64,000 nucleotides of DNA from Albifimbria verrucaria (lineage: Eukaryota; Ascomycota; Sordariomycetes; Hypocreales; Stachybotryaceae), in contig JAHREC010000019.1 in the NCBI GenBank assembly GCA_020081605.1, positions 806,001-870,000 of the forward strand, read 5' to 3'. Each line of letters begins with the position of its first letter. Positions within the stretch are counted from its first letter, which is position 1. Positions 22,501-34,167 of this stretch are shown piece by piece. The position numbers and the translations under genes were made by a program. The notes below the pieces were generated by a model. That model was not told the DNA's origin. It searched no databases and saw only the letters and a list, made by a program, of their open reading frames with translations.

Positions 22501-23895
22501 AAGGAGGGACATACACTTATGGTTCCACACATTGGTTTCATTAACTTCTGAAAAGCTAGCGGCTTGCGGATCATCGTTATTGAGCGTCTCGAACCCGTCA
22601 TCGGGCCCTTCCCATTCTAGTGTTTCAAGTCCCTCATCCGAGTGGCCGCGCTGCCCCTCAGGCCAACAAATGTCGTGTATCTTGCTACTAATGGTGGCAA
22701 TTCGATGATCACCAGAGGAGAATTTAACTATACTGGAATGGTCTTCGTCGATTTGAATGGTTGATGCAGGATCCGTTAAGCAGCGGCCACCAGTGGCAGA
22801 TTCCTTTCTTACCATCACTATGCTCGGCCCAGATCGTTGATATATACCGTTCTCAGTCCGCTGTAATACTGTTGGCATGGTTTTATTCCTTCATCCAAGA
22901 ACGGATCGCGATGAAGTTCAACACTAGCATGGCGACTTGGAGAAAATTATATGAAAGACACTTACCACTACAGTAGCGGAAGTTTTGGTTTCGTAAACCC
23001 AAAACAGTCTCATCTTCCCTATGTATGAAATCCCGGTGAACTGGATCTCCAGGTTCTCGAGGAAGGACGAGTGATCGGAAAGGTCTTTTACAAAGTCCTC
23101 GTTGGGTTGGGTTTCCACCATAGTGAGCAGACTGGTCAGAGGCATGCCAACGCTAGGGTGCCGAAGAAAATAGCGCCCTTAATCATACTTAGCATAAAAG
23201 TTGCGCGTTTGCTGCCGTCTGCTAGAATGATGAGCAGTTGCTTCAATAACACTCCGCCAAGGCTGTGCGCAATAAAAATGAGAGGTTTCGCTGTGGGGTG
23301 GCCCAGCCATTCGCTTCTAGTTCCAACATGAGCGTGCCGGCGAGATCAACAATCGTTTGGAATGATTTGCTGTTGGCTAGGGTCGTGTTGTAGCCATAGA
23401 GAAGGAATCGAATACCCGGGAAAATAGTTGGCAACACGTCTCGAATCCACATGAAAGACTTATCGTCGCCCTTTGGTTGCCATGACCCGAAAGGATGACT
23501 CGCAAGGCCTGAAAGAACGATACAGTCATATTCGTGGGAGGATGCATTCACTTCATTCAAGACTGTCAAGCCGGAAAAATGAGTATCAAGGATAAGAGGT
23601 TCGGGCAGGCCTGGAACTTTGAATGCCCACTCTTCTGCTTCGGCAGTACGTGCGTCGTGAGTTTTGGAGGCGAACAGAGCCGATGGCGTCGTTTTGAACA
23701 TCAAAGTTGCCACCTTAGTCTGCCATCGCTTCCAAGAATGGGGGTGGTCCCCAGTGAGAATATTTGTATATCGCCAGGATCCACGGAGCTATTGTCAATG
23801 GCGGTTGCCAGCAGCTCGGTTGTTGAGAGCCTATCAACATGTGCTGGGAGATTCCTCAATCGATACACTGTCCGCGCTGGATGAGCACCGGACAT
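19581..23895 (-). CDS. NLR-like STAND protein: lipase-like (SesB-type) domain, NACHT, ankyrin-like tail
   Basis: ATG at 23895 is followed by an alpha/beta-hydrolase effector domain with nucleophile elbow HSLGG (near 23265) and FFGTPSVGMPL. One intron interrupts after TKTSATVV and another lies near 22440-22480. The NACHT module follows: GIFWISGKPGSGKST (Walker A near 22290), then LDVCLFFDALDEYDG (Walker B near 21430) and ILFSSRPWP as the sensor segment. The C-terminal third is helical with an ankyrin-like unit (VAKWLLQQ then SHGQTPLDYFLD) near 19950-19990. Breaks needing one added base occur at about 23747, 23319, 22168, 22130, 21592, 20757 and 20000. Fungal proteins of this architecture are linked to heterokaryon incompatibility and regulated cell death; the ligand is unknown. 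Family and domain order are firm; whether the gene is intact depends on the breaks. Confidence 0.85.
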
Positions 23896-24858
23896 TTTGT
23901 TAGCTACTTATCAAGACACTTATTTCTGTACCAGGGTCTGGCAGATCATTCAGATCGGAGAGTGGCGGTCTGCGTCACGAAATGATCTAGCTCATCCTTG
24001 GGGTTTAGGGACAAGGAGCTAGGAAAACATGATGAAAATTCCACAGTGTCAGCCGCAATTGCAATTAGCCAGGCTATCTCCAAAAGTGTGTTTGTGCACG
24101 TGATAGGAAACGCGCAAATAGGCTGCTAATACTGGGAGAGTGTCATGCAGGTTATCAAAAGTCGCCGAGGACTACCCGGCACAGAGGATGTGTGCAGACG
24201 CTGTCCTTATACAACAAATTGCCAGTCATTTATTGGATATGCAATATCTTTCTCTCACTGTTATCCGTAGAAGGAGGCAAGCTGCTCGTGTAATGAATTT
24301 TCAATTGTTTGAGTACTAGGTAAATGGCACCAAGCTTGATATTGAAAGTCATGCGGCATATGTCCGGCATTGAGAAATGCATTGTGACACTGAGTACTTC
24401 ACACCGATCAACAGTTGTCTCTCCGTAACTATGCCAAACTCTTTCTAATGCTTCTCTGTTATTGATATTGATTGTCCTGGGGGGACCTCAAATTTCATAC
24501 CTATTTAGTATCTGCATAGACTTTCACGTTCCTTTGAGGGCGTTGGACAGTGTGTCAATAGAGAATTCTTCGCTGATTTCGATCTACTTTGGCAGTTTGT
24601 ATTGGTCACTTGTACAGTATGCGCAACGAGCTGTGGTAATCTTTACATTCAAAATTTTATTGAGACGCAACACATTCTAATAGTCCCCCTATGTTGCCGC
24701 AAAATCCCTGCTTTTACTGCCCCTTCTGGTAGTCATAGAATCGAGCACTTCAGCCAGCTGTTGATGAGTAAGGACAACCCATATCATTTCTACCTTTCCC
24801 AGGCTATCTAGTTATGCAGGCGAACCAGCCTGGTTGATTTTTCATCTTGAAATCAACT
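23896..24858. other. Intergenic upstream of the NLR-like gene
   Basis: About 960 bp containing only short frames of doubtful coding value on the plus strand near 24462-24811. No promoter motif is claimed. Confidence 0.4.
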
Positions 24859-26983
24859 CTAAAGTTTGTGTTCTCGGATGAAGGTGGAAGACAAAATGGC
24901 TATACCAGAACATACCAAGGATACTATGTGACCTGCACCTAACCCCTTCACATACGCCGCACGTACCGCAGTAGAGACTGCACGGTCAGCTTGATCCATG
25001 TAATCAACACTAGACGCCGCTTTCACAATAATCTTCGTAAACTAAATTAGCATCGAACGTGGAATCGAATGTTCATTGTCGAACCTACCTGGTTCCGGGC
25101 TGTTTCAGTAAGGCCCATCTCGACTAATCGAACTTCGAGTGCTGACTTCATAGTCTCTATGGTGACCGCACTCACAGCGGCCATGCCAACCATTGCTCCA
25201 ATGGATACTGTCAACCAGATTCCTCCCAAAGCTGGTGCTTTGTTTTCGGGACCAGATGCTGCCTGGACGGCAACAAAAATACCTGATGTCACCATACCCA
25301 TACCGAATCCTCCCGGCAATATATAAAGAGACTCCCATACGTTGGTGTCTCCATGCCATCTCAGCAGGAGAAGTAGATATGCTGATGAAGATATCGTCGT
25401 TGCAAGTACAAGAAGCTTCTTGTATGTTCCCGTCCTAGGGGCTGTTAGCAAATGCCAGTGGTACAACCGATGGTAGAAGCAAGCTATAATCTCACCTCTT
25501 AATTATGATGCCAGCAACCACGGCGCCGACTGCATTTCCAGCAACAGCAGGAAACAGATAAGCCCCTGCAACAGTGTTGGATACCCTCTGTGTAACCTGG
25601 AAGTACAGTGGAACGGCGAACATGAGACCTAATTGAGCCCCGGTTTGAGCCGAAGAGAGGATATAGGTCAGTACTATATCTCTCTGTCGCAGGAGGCTTA
25701 GCGGGAAGATAGGCTCTTTTGCCCACCGCTCTTCCGTGGCCGCGAAAAGAGCTCCCAAAACCACTCCTGAAGCAAGAAGGATAAAGATGATAGGATGAGT
25801 CCATGGTACTTTAACACCTCCGATTTGTAGAGGAAGTAGAAAAGCCAGGATCGTCAATGCTAGTAAAAATGCGCCGACAAAGTCGATCCTTGCGAGTGAG
25901 CTGCGCTGTTGTTTCCCAGGTTCTGAATCCGCTCCACGGGAAGGTATCGGCTGAGGGTCTTTTGCGTGTTTTTAGGAAGGAACAAGAAGGATAACAGGAT
26001 TGCAATAACGAAGATGGGCACCTGTCCTAAGAACGACCATCGCCAGCCGATGGTGTCAGCTAACCATCCGCCAACAGGGCCGCCGAGGCTTCTTCCAGTT
26101 GTTGAAGCAAGATTGAGCCCAGCTTGCCAAGTCGCAGTGTCCCGAAGAGGTACAAGATCTGGGACATGTCAGCCTTTCATTTGAGTCGGTTGTGATTGGT
26201 GTTTTACCTGTGATAAGGAGCATGGCGAGAACGCTCAATCCTGACCCACCGCACCCAGATACGATTCTACCGAGAATAACCTCGTTCATGGATCGGCCGA
26301 TACCAACAAGTGCGCTACCATGGTTAGAATACAACGTGGCGCGGAAATATCGTAAACATACCAGCCAATGGCGAACAAGGCATATGCAACAATTAATAAA
26401 GACCGCCGGCCATATATGTCGCTCAACTTGCCGTACTGAAAAGAATAACTGTCAGTATTCATGCAATAGCAAACTAGGATTGGAAAGGCATTTACCATGG
26501 TCTGGGTAGCAGCACCTGCGAGGTTGAAGGCAACAAACAACCAACTCGACTCAGACAGAGCGTTGAACTCAGAGGCAATGGTCGGATGAGTCGCAAGCAC
26601 AAGAGAGCCATCTGCATTGGCGGTAAAAGCCCCAATCAATAATATCATGATAATATTGAGAACAGTTGCCGATGCCTTTGACTGGACACTGTGGGTTTCT
26701 TCATCGCTCAATTGGGCTGCCGCTTCAGGCACAATGCCTCATGAAAGAGTTAGCTGATCGTCTTAAAAGGCACACGGACTGACGAATCGCACTCTGAGCC
26801 TCTTGGCTCAAAACAATAGAACAAAAAGAACAAAGGCAAACACTTACTAGTTGATGGTACCGAGGAAGATGGAGTAGTCAGAGGTGAGCTTAGTAGAGGA
26901 GATGTCTCATTGGATAGTGCCTCCGGGTCCTTAAAGCTGTATCGGGCGTCTGAGCGATGCATTTTGGACAGTAACTTCCGCAT
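24859..26983 (-). CDS. Major facilitator superfamily transporter, DHA2/VBA-like (14-TM type)
   Basis: Exons on the minus strand include 26983-26848, 26737-26496, 26435-26362 and 26314-26208, then a long exon to about 25494, an exon ending near 25086 and a last exon ending at stop 24859. The N-terminus is cytosolic with a dileucine-like ETSPLLSSP. MFS signatures are YGKLSDIYGRRSLL (loop 2-3), GRIVSGCGGSGLSVL, and GRSLGGPVGGWLADTIGWRW (motif C region). Further helices run through LFPAVAGNAVGAVVAG and YILPGGFGMGM. It resembles fungal vacuolar basic-amino-acid or drug:H+ antiporters (VBA/DHA2), so substrates could be amino acids or toxic compounds; the sequence does not decide. One break is at the T-run 25969-25973 in the central loop. 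Start ATG 26983 was preferred; ATG 26962 is also possible. Confidence 0.85.
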
Positions 26984-27490
26984 AATCTTTGAAAAGGTTG
27001 ATTTCAAACGGTCAAACCACGGGAGGGAAACATTTGCATCGAAACTGAGCACCTCCCAAGGAAAAGCCCCCGTGCATCTGAGCGAGCCACTCAGACAAGC
27101 TCGGCCCACATGGTGTTTGAGAGTGGGCCATAGAGCAAGCAGCGTCTGCGATTGCACCATATTGTGCCATCGCCATTTGGCGGTCCGTCGGGTACGCCAA
27201 GACGAAACCTGTCTTTTGCGGGACTTGATAGATATCCAATTCTAGGCTAGTTCTTTCTTGCAGGAGAGTTATTATCTCCAGCATGCAGTAGCCCATGGAA
27301 TATTGGACTCTTACAGAAATCAGGCCCGCACCCACGGATGCTACTGATGTGCGCAGGGGTAACCGTAACCAGCAAAGCGCATCCGAAATCCGAAACAACA
27401 CAGGCTTCGTTAAAAGCCTGAAGCTGTGTGAAACTTGAAGGCCAAGTTGAGAGAGCAGACATACACGAAGTGATCTGCTTTATTTCGGCA
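26984..27490. other. Upstream region of the MFS gene
   Basis: About 500 bp. Long open frames run on the minus strand but have no recognisable protein features, so I treat the stretch as leader/promoter. Confidence 0.35.
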
Positions 27491-27768
27491 TTGGTTTAAT
27501 GTGTCTGGCCGAGTCATATATGTTCGATAATTCCGGGTTTCTTAATCCTGCTTACCATAGCCGTCTTATTTGCTATTAAGAGTTAGAAGGCTGCTGGTGA
27601 CCGCCTGTTGGGGAGGCCATACCAATTCCTGAACCTGCTCGCTAGTCCAGAGCATAACCGAGAACGCGACCGTGCAGGCGGCACACACACAAGCCCTACA
27701 TAATCTTGTTAGAAGTGGCTCGCGGTGGTCTTTTATGCGAAAACCTGGAACCGGAAGTAGATAGGCCC
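27491..27768. repeat. Chimeric relic: pieces of the 42 kb 7TM locus joined to a cytochrome b5 fragment
   Basis: Three blocks lie end to end. Block A (27491-27636) matches 41330-41477. Block B (27639-27709) matches 42165-42235, the last exon of the 7TM gene (reads RLCRACVCAAC on the minus strand). Block C (27711-27767) matches 19041-19097, the 3' end of the cytochrome b5-like gene. In the 7TM locus blocks A and B are separated by nearly 690 bp, so this copy has an internal deletion. Substitutions are scattered and many are transitions. It does not encode a functional protein. Confidence 0.8.
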
Positions 27769-28089
27769 GTTCTAAACATATCAACCAATTGTTGATATGG
27801 CCTTCCAGTTCTCCGATAAACTGACAAAGAGTGATTATCTTTTGACGGACGAAGAGTAGCCGGTATACAATGTTACCTACTTATATACTGTAATTGGGGC
27901 CAGGAAAAGAACTATTAAGCACCACTTTCCCTTCAAGCTGTATACCCAGTGTCATCTTAGGTTTAGAGCGATATCATGTTGCTCTGGAAAATGGAATTGA
28001 GCTGGAATAAGTAATTGAAGGTCTGTTCATAAAATCACTGCGGGAATCGACCTTCTTTGAGCATAAAAAGAATTAAAATCTAACACTTG
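27769..28089. other. Intergenic, AT-rich
   Basis: About 320 bp after the chimeric relic; nothing recognised. Confidence 0.4.
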
Positions 28090-29128
28090 TTAATCATGAT
28101 CATCACCCTCTCCCTCATCTTGATCACTCGGATTTCCATATATACAGTGGGTTTCGACCGCCTCCTCCAATGTATATCCACCCAAGAATGCCCCTTTCAT
28201 GTTAGGAAACGAGTTCAGGTCTATCATATTTTGCCAGACACAGTTTCCATACAAATCGAGCCAAAGCAGCTTAATCCTGTGCTCTTGGATAGCTTCTTCA
28301 TCCACAAGTGCCACTAACATGTAGGCTTGTGCCGAGGCACGTTGCAAGGCAGATATTTCCGTACCATCTTCTGCGCCATGGTCTTCCAGGGTCTCGTAAT
28401 CCTCAGGCACGCTGCCCCTAAAAACATCGCAAAGGGAAGGAATTCGCTCAAGGAGCATACCCACAAAATCATTGATGTGGAGGCTTCCAAAGGTACTGTA
28501 GCGGTGAGCGTCATCGAGAACAAGCTGACGCTCGACCGAGTCGGAGTCACCCAGGTGAGCAGCCCGAGCCAGACGATCATACTGGTCCTGTGTTGCGAGG
28601 CTGTAGCATGTCCTAACCCAAATTGGGGTATCCAGTGACGAGTCCTTGATTAAATGGCTAATGTTACGCTCCTGGTTCGTCTGATGAGGGCTTAATACCC
28701 GAGCAACCTTGTCAAAAGTTGGAGTAGTGGATGATGATGCGTTATGGCACGCTTCGTCACTGGTCTTGTGGTAGTGCTTCATAAATTCAGCTTTGGCTAG
28801 TAGGGGTGGGCAGGCTACTACGGACCAGACGCTCCACGGGCTCAAGCTTCAGATATTGCTTGACAAGACTTCTCCACTGGGATGCGTCGTCGGTGACGGA
28901 TCTGTCGAAATCCCAATGATCCTACATTATGTAATTGTCAGCCACCAACCGCCAACTGCTCGTGGCGAGGCAAAAGTAATGAACCAACGCAAAGATATCA
29001 AAGGCGACATGTCCCGGTCGTGCACCATCCATTAGCGGCACCATTTCTGCAGCAATTTCAGAGAGGAGAGGCAGATGTTGAGAACTTGGAGGGTGCAAAC
29101 GGACCAATGTAAAACTGCCCGCAGTCAA
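28090..29128 (-). CDS. Hypothetical protein, two exons, unknown family
   Basis: The C-terminal exon is a 251-codon open frame (28845 down to 28090). It contains YSLATQDQYDRLARAAHLGD, IKLLWLDLYGNCVWQN and an acidic tail ending EGEGDDHD. A probable upstream exon (29128-28960) carries LPLLSEIAAEMVPLM and HVAFDIFALVHYFCL. It is joined by a short intron with acceptor TAG near 28922 to a segment reading HWDFDRSV. The join from that segment to the long frame near 28800 is off by two bases at a C-run. I do not recognise the family: there is no signal peptide, membrane segment or catalytic motif. The protein is probably cytosolic and mostly helical. The start codon is unresolved, because the ATG near 29133 is not in frame. 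Confidence 0.5.
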
Positions 29129-30480
29129 TCATTAAATAGTTGTTGGGTGACCCAATGACAAGGTACTGATTGGTCTGACGCGACATCATACATGCGCGGG
29201 CAATAGGTTATTGAAAGATCGAAGATTAAGAAACTAATATTATTATAATATGGTTATTATATTGAGCGAAGTTAAGATATCGACATAAGCTATTATTTAT
29301 GCCTGTGACTCTATCTAGCAGACTTTACACGGGATATTTCTCGTCTTGTTATACTTCAAAGCCGCTTGTATGATATTATCTTTGCAGGGGGTGGGGGTTA
29401 GACTTGATGTTTGCTGAGGATAGAAGTTAGCGCTGGGGTTTTAATATTGGTGCGAGGAATTTCTAATTTGAGTATTAATCTCGTCATAATATCCCTTTTG
29501 AACCGCTAAGCTCCTTAAATACATCTATAAGGACACAGAAGTGTCTCGTCATGTAGTGGTATCTTCGGGGCTGCTGGATCAACAACTGGAAGCTAGCAAT
29601 TAACAGCATGTCAGTTATGTAAATCACCACTGACCTTTGTTATTTAAGCATCAGATAATTCCACTCGGTCATCAAGTGCCTAACAGACTATGATCAGCAT
29701 GGCAATAGGAAGCTCAGAGTTGTGAGGCACGGTGGCATTAACTATAGGAGAAGAGGGGGCAGCAACTCACACTGCCTCTCGGTACTCTCCGCGAATAAAG
29801 CGGCTACAGGCTAAACAGTAGTGCGCTTGGATTAAGAATGCAGACTTTCTCTGCTAGTAGCCTGTAAAATGTTGAGTGATCTCTTGTAGAAGTTGTATGC
29901 ATCATTAATTCATCCTTGGGTGATTCGATCATCCCCATCGCGGCGAGAATGTGTCTAGCACTTGGTAACGCCAGGATGTTAGCCAGAGCTAGTAACCCAG
30001 CCATCTCTGAATGATAGACTTGAGGGTAAGTTGGTTTAATTTATTCTCTTTCATCTTAGATCGTTGAACTGCCTTATATCTTTAGTAAAGGACCCCTGAT
30101 CGTTATACTCCGTTCTTTTCAAGGGCAATATAGTTTATACCGCCTAAGAGCAAATCAAAATCGACCTTTTCCCCTTATAAATAAGCACCATGGACTCACA
30201 GGTAAGGCAATAAACAATATCAATTGATGTTCTTTAACGGCTATTTCTAGCTGTTTAATCACCACTGGAGGTATGTATAGCTATATAACCTATCACTCGA
30301 CGAACAGTCTGAAGGTGATCGTTGTCCTAGCATCCGTCCAATTATTTCGCCCACATTTCATCTTCCAGTAGGAGAGCCACGGCAGCGAGAGCAATGGCAC
30401 CTGAATCAGAGGTTTGTTCACGCTTCCTGCCAGATAAAGGGTACGCTTTCAACGGGCAGATGACTACCCTACTGCATAAT
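29129..30480. other. AT-rich intergenic region
   Basis: About 1.35 kb, strongly TA-rich at 29220-29320 and again near 30000-30300. No credible gene was found. The composition suggests old, mutated repeat sequence. Confidence 0.4.
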
Positions 30481-31130
30481 TTAGTTAATGTCCTGGCTTT
30501 GAACGATAGTTCCAAAAGCATCGCCAATCTCAGCCAAGACCACATCAACCAACTGTGAGACGTCCGCGCCTGGGATATCTCTGTCTCCAACTGCATCCTT
30601 CGGAATAATCACATCCCAGCCCTTCTCTGCTGCTTGTCTAGCTGTTGTAGAAACGCAGACGTGAGCCTGTAAAAGAGGGTTAGTATTTCTACTCGCAGCA
30701 TCATTGAGTAATCAGCCGTGGGAAAGAAAACACACCATGTAGCCGGTCAAAACTACCTTGGTCCGGCCAGTGGCTGTCAATATATCCTGTAGGTCCGTCT
30801 GGGTAAACGATCCAGGGAACTGTTTGGTCACGACGCTCTCGCCCTCGCGTGGTTCAAGCTCCTCAAATTCCTTTGCAAGCGGTGTTCCTGGTGTAAAGAC
30901 GGGGCACCTTCGGGTGTGGCGTGCACAACGTGCACAACTGGGGCTCCAGCGTCCCGGAACCTCGACAGCAGAGAAGCGATAACCGCCCGTGATGTTTCAA
31001 CATCGACAACGCGCAATTTACCGTTGCTGTATTCGTTCTGTGCATCAATGATGACTAGAGTGCTGTCACTCGTCGAGGCCGAGGAAGGCGGAGCGCCTAC
31101 GATGGATCGGAAAGAAACGGCAGAGGCCAT
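30481..31130 (-). CDS. Isochorismatase-like cysteine hydrolase
   Basis: Exon 1 is 31130-30736 and exon 2 is 30666-30481, about 193 residues. The catalytic triad is visible: Asp in [11 protein letters not shown], Lys in [10 protein letters not shown] and Cys in [17 protein letters not shown]. The conserved [18 protein letters not shown] segment is also present. Members hydrolyse isochorismate, nicotinamide or related amides in the cytosol; the substrate here cannot be read from sequence. One break: the G-run at 30901-30904 (plus strand) needs an extra base to join TPEGAP to [12 protein letters not shown]. The 69 bp intron has a GTGTGT donor and TTACAG acceptor. It lies alone between AT-rich stretches. 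Salicylate- or NAD-related roles known for the family are only possibilities. Confidence 0.87.
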
Positions 31131-31328
31131 TGTAGCTCTGAGAAGGAATTTTTTTGTATGAACTATAATTGAAGAATAACTTGGAGGTCAAGTTTGCCTA
31201 CAAACTCCTATAATAAGCGTAAAGTAACTTGTGGAACCGAATATTTTCGTCTGGTGGAATTGAGACCCTGAGGTAGACTCTTATACATGGCCGTAGGCCA
31301 CAAACATCAACAGCACGCCATCCTTCAC
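31131..31328. other. Upstream region of the isochorismatase-like gene
   Basis: About 200 bp of promoter sequence; nothing specific recognised. Confidence 0.4.
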
Positions 31329-31513
31329 AGCCCACAATTTCAGCGTGGAGACCTTTTACCCCGACCATGCCGACAAATAGCTGGGCTCCATTGAATGTCT
31401 TGGCGGAATTTGTAGCCTATCTTGGCTAGCTTGGGCAGTCCAGCTTATTCAGACATCACCATAGAGTACGTCGTAAGAAGCCTTCTCACCAACGTCCATT
31501 TCAGCTTTCAGAC
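31329..31513 (+). repeat. Dispersed direct repeat, copy 1 (partner at 45409-45592)
   Basis: About 185 bp shared in the same orientation with 45409-45592. Long exact stretches are interrupted by substitutions and small indels, for example around the shared 'ttttaccccgaccatgccga'. It has no coding capacity and is probably a remnant of a mobile or segmentally duplicated sequence. Confidence 0.8.
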
Positions 31514-32376
31514 ATTAAATTCGCGCGTGGTAAGCTGAGATTCTACTAAGCAGCACAGAGCTGTGGCGGAGGCTGCCAGAGTCTGACCCAACAACACTGA
31601 GCTGCACTTCTAGGACCGTCTTCTTGCCCTGTTTTTGGACCATGTCAAACCTTTTACCGTGAGGTAGTCAACCCAGCTATACTAAAAAGTTTGCGTAGTC
31701 ACCCTAATTCTGGAAGCCAAATCTCAGACTGGCAGGCTGAATAGTATAGTATCTGATGAGGTCTTGGTTGCGTATTCTCCAGTGACGATCTGGCTTGCAC
31801 CTTGCAAGAGGTGCAGGGTAGCTAGATTGGTCTTGGTGTTTATTCGTAAACAGGAAGGGCAGGACTTATACGGGCTGAAGTAATAATTATAATATTACTA
31901 CTAGTCGGTAAGGCTCTTTTTAAGGAATTAGGTGCTGAGGTTTAACGATCTGGGCTATACCTGAGTATGGGGTAGGTCGATCTGTCTTGGTAGTTATTAT
32001 TTTAAATATGGAGATAGGGCTCATATATATTAAAATAATAATAAGAATTATTATTATTAATTAAAAAGATTCTCTCCTAAGGATCTAGGTTCTAGAGAAA
32101 CCTCAGTTATTATATACTATTAATAGTTAATAATCTTTTGATTAAGAATATAATCTGAAGTACTTAATAATATAAGGATGAAATTAGAATATTTAAGCGG
32201 AGATTCGAGGCATAATGGAGGAAATCGAATGGACGAAAGTACTCAAGATACGCAGATCATAGTCATCTTTGGTGAAGGATACTCAATTTCATTTTATTGT
32301 AAAGCAACGTTATCCTCATGAAAATTGCATGAGATTGTAATTTGTTCTTCGACTAAAGCCCGTACAATGCAATCTT
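31514..32376. other. AT-rich non-coding island
   Basis: About 860 bp, with dense ATTATT/AATAATA runs at 31880-32170. No coding potential is seen. It resembles heavily mutated (RIP-like) sequence. Confidence 0.45.
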
Positions 32377-33600
32377 TCACCGAACAAGTTGCGCAAAATT
32401 AGCTGTAAACGATCGTCGTTTCGAGAAGGAGTGCTCGAAATTGTCTTCAGGTTCCTCGTCCGCCTTCTCTCCAGACACTTCGTTGTTACCTCTCTTGCGC
32501 TTAAGCATACTAGGACTAGCTACAACTTCTGTGGCATCACTAGATATCACAGATGTAGCGTCTGTATCAGGCTCTTCTCTTGGTTCAGCATGTGCCTCAT
32601 TTTGCCGTGTAGCTGGGTCCGCAATTAGTTGGGGTTGAAGAGCCAGTTCTTCAAATTTCAGTTCTCTATAGTGCCAATCAACCTTATAATTTTTTCCAAC
32701 GAGTATATGCATAAACCATAACACAAGGTTAATAGTCCATGAACCATGTGCATCTAACTGGCCATCACCGTGATTTGACCATGGAATAGATATCCATTCC
32801 ATGAGACCGTTCTCAGTCAGTCCTCGTGTAAGCGTGGAATCTTAAGATTTCATTAGCCTATAAAACTATAATTTGGATGCAGAACAGATAACTCACTTGT
32901 TTCCGGATCTTGTGGTGTAATGCGAAAGATAAACGCTTCGTAGCATGTCAAGATACAACCGTAACGACAGAGTCGATCGAGACAGTAAGAGTATGCTTGT
33001 CCAATAGGCATTGCGTAGTTCTTATTTTTGCCCCAGGCGTCCATTTACCTTGAGCATCGACCATCCCTCTTGCGAAGAATTCGGCACTGTACCACTTTGT
33101 GCCCACTTTGTATTCTTTTGGAAACCGTTCGTCACACTGCGCTTCGTAGCTGGGGTCCGTGTTTGATAGCGTTGAGTTTGCGGAAACCGCGCCGCTGTCA
33201 GGGTAGAGCTTTTTCGGGTAGTTTTACTTCTTTTTCGACCACGGGCAGAACTCAGTCGCGGAGGTATAATTCGCTCAATTCCCTGTTCAGTTGGCAATGG
33301 ATATTCCTTGGACTCATCGGTCTCTCCTCGCAGCCACACTGCAGGATTAAACTCATACTGTACACACTCCAATGCAGACGTGACCATGGTTTCGTTCCAT
33401 TTCTCTATTAATTTCCTCGTGCTTGATTCGTCCTTCACTGTCGTGTCGTTTTTCGAAGATAGCGTCGGGTAATGTGGCAACTCAACGTCTTTGCATGCCG
33501 CTTCAAAAAGCCTACCCCTTCAATCTCTTTCAAAAGCTCGAATTTAAAGACTCCCACTTCCTTAATTGCACCGGGAAGTGGTACTGCCAATCATGCGTGT
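32377..33600 (-). CDS. Member of an expanded fungal family of unknown function, paired with the kinase-like gene
   Basis: Several exons read on the minus strand. The N-terminal part includes a segment near 33500-33570 (VGVFKFELLKEIEGVGF). The part to about 33025 has LIEKWNETMVTSALECVQYEF, a basic RGRKRSKTTRK stretch and KWAQSGTVPNSSQEGWSML. The middle exon (to about 32885) has AYSYCLDRLCRYGCILTCYE. The last exon ends at 32377 and has GLMEWISIPW, WTINLVLWFMHILVG and a Ser/Glu-rich tail. The RYGCIL...IPW...LTINLxLW pattern is one I recall from a lineage-expanded fungal family often found near kinase-like genes. No function is known to me. The join near 33485 needs one added base at an A-run. 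The start is not resolved. Confidence 0.55.
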
Positions 33601-34167
33601 TAGTCTTACTTTTGGGCTTTAAGTGAACAATGGTAGGGTTTTTTGTGGTGAGGAACTCGAGAATCGAAGTAGCTCGATGATTATTATCCATCCTGATATG
33701 CCACAACAAGTGAGTATAAAAGTGTTTCCAAGTTGAGGTGTATTTCTTTCATGAATATACTGTCTCTGTTGTGACTCTGAGACAGACAGGTAAGACAAAT
33801 AACCTGGTTTTGGTATTAATTCACGTAGGGAAGCGACATGCTTTTTATTGCGTGGCAACTCCACGCAAGGCTCTGTTCTTGCACCACCTGACTTCTCTAT
33901 CCAAGAATAACCTACCGAATCCGGCCACTCCCAGCAATGTCTATATGCAGTTGGTCGACAGCTTCGTAGAGGGTGTGGTTGCAGCGAGCATCTGCTTGGC
34001 TGAACCCCGCTCAGCTGGGTGGTACTCGGATTTTCCATCCATCTGGATTGGGCTGCAAGAGATACGGCACGGCCCGCAGCTGGAGCCCTTATCTTCTATA
34101 AAGAGAAAGATACGCTCTCGGGAACGCATTCATGCGCCTCAAAGTATCCTGACCCCTGTACGTGAGA
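33601..34167. other. Region between divergent companion and kinase-like genes
   Basis: About 570 bp that probably holds both promoters. An open frame crosses it on the plus strand (33738-34253) and could include upstream exons of the kinase-like gene; I cannot confirm this. Confidence 0.35.

Noticed and set aside
24462..24811. Two plus-strand frames with hydrophobic stretches
   Set aside because: They sit in AT-rich spacer, have no splice signals and no family resemblance.
27012..27462. Two overlapping minus-strand frames upstream of the MFS gene
   Set aside because: Composition and lack of motifs suggest leader/promoter rather than coding sequence.
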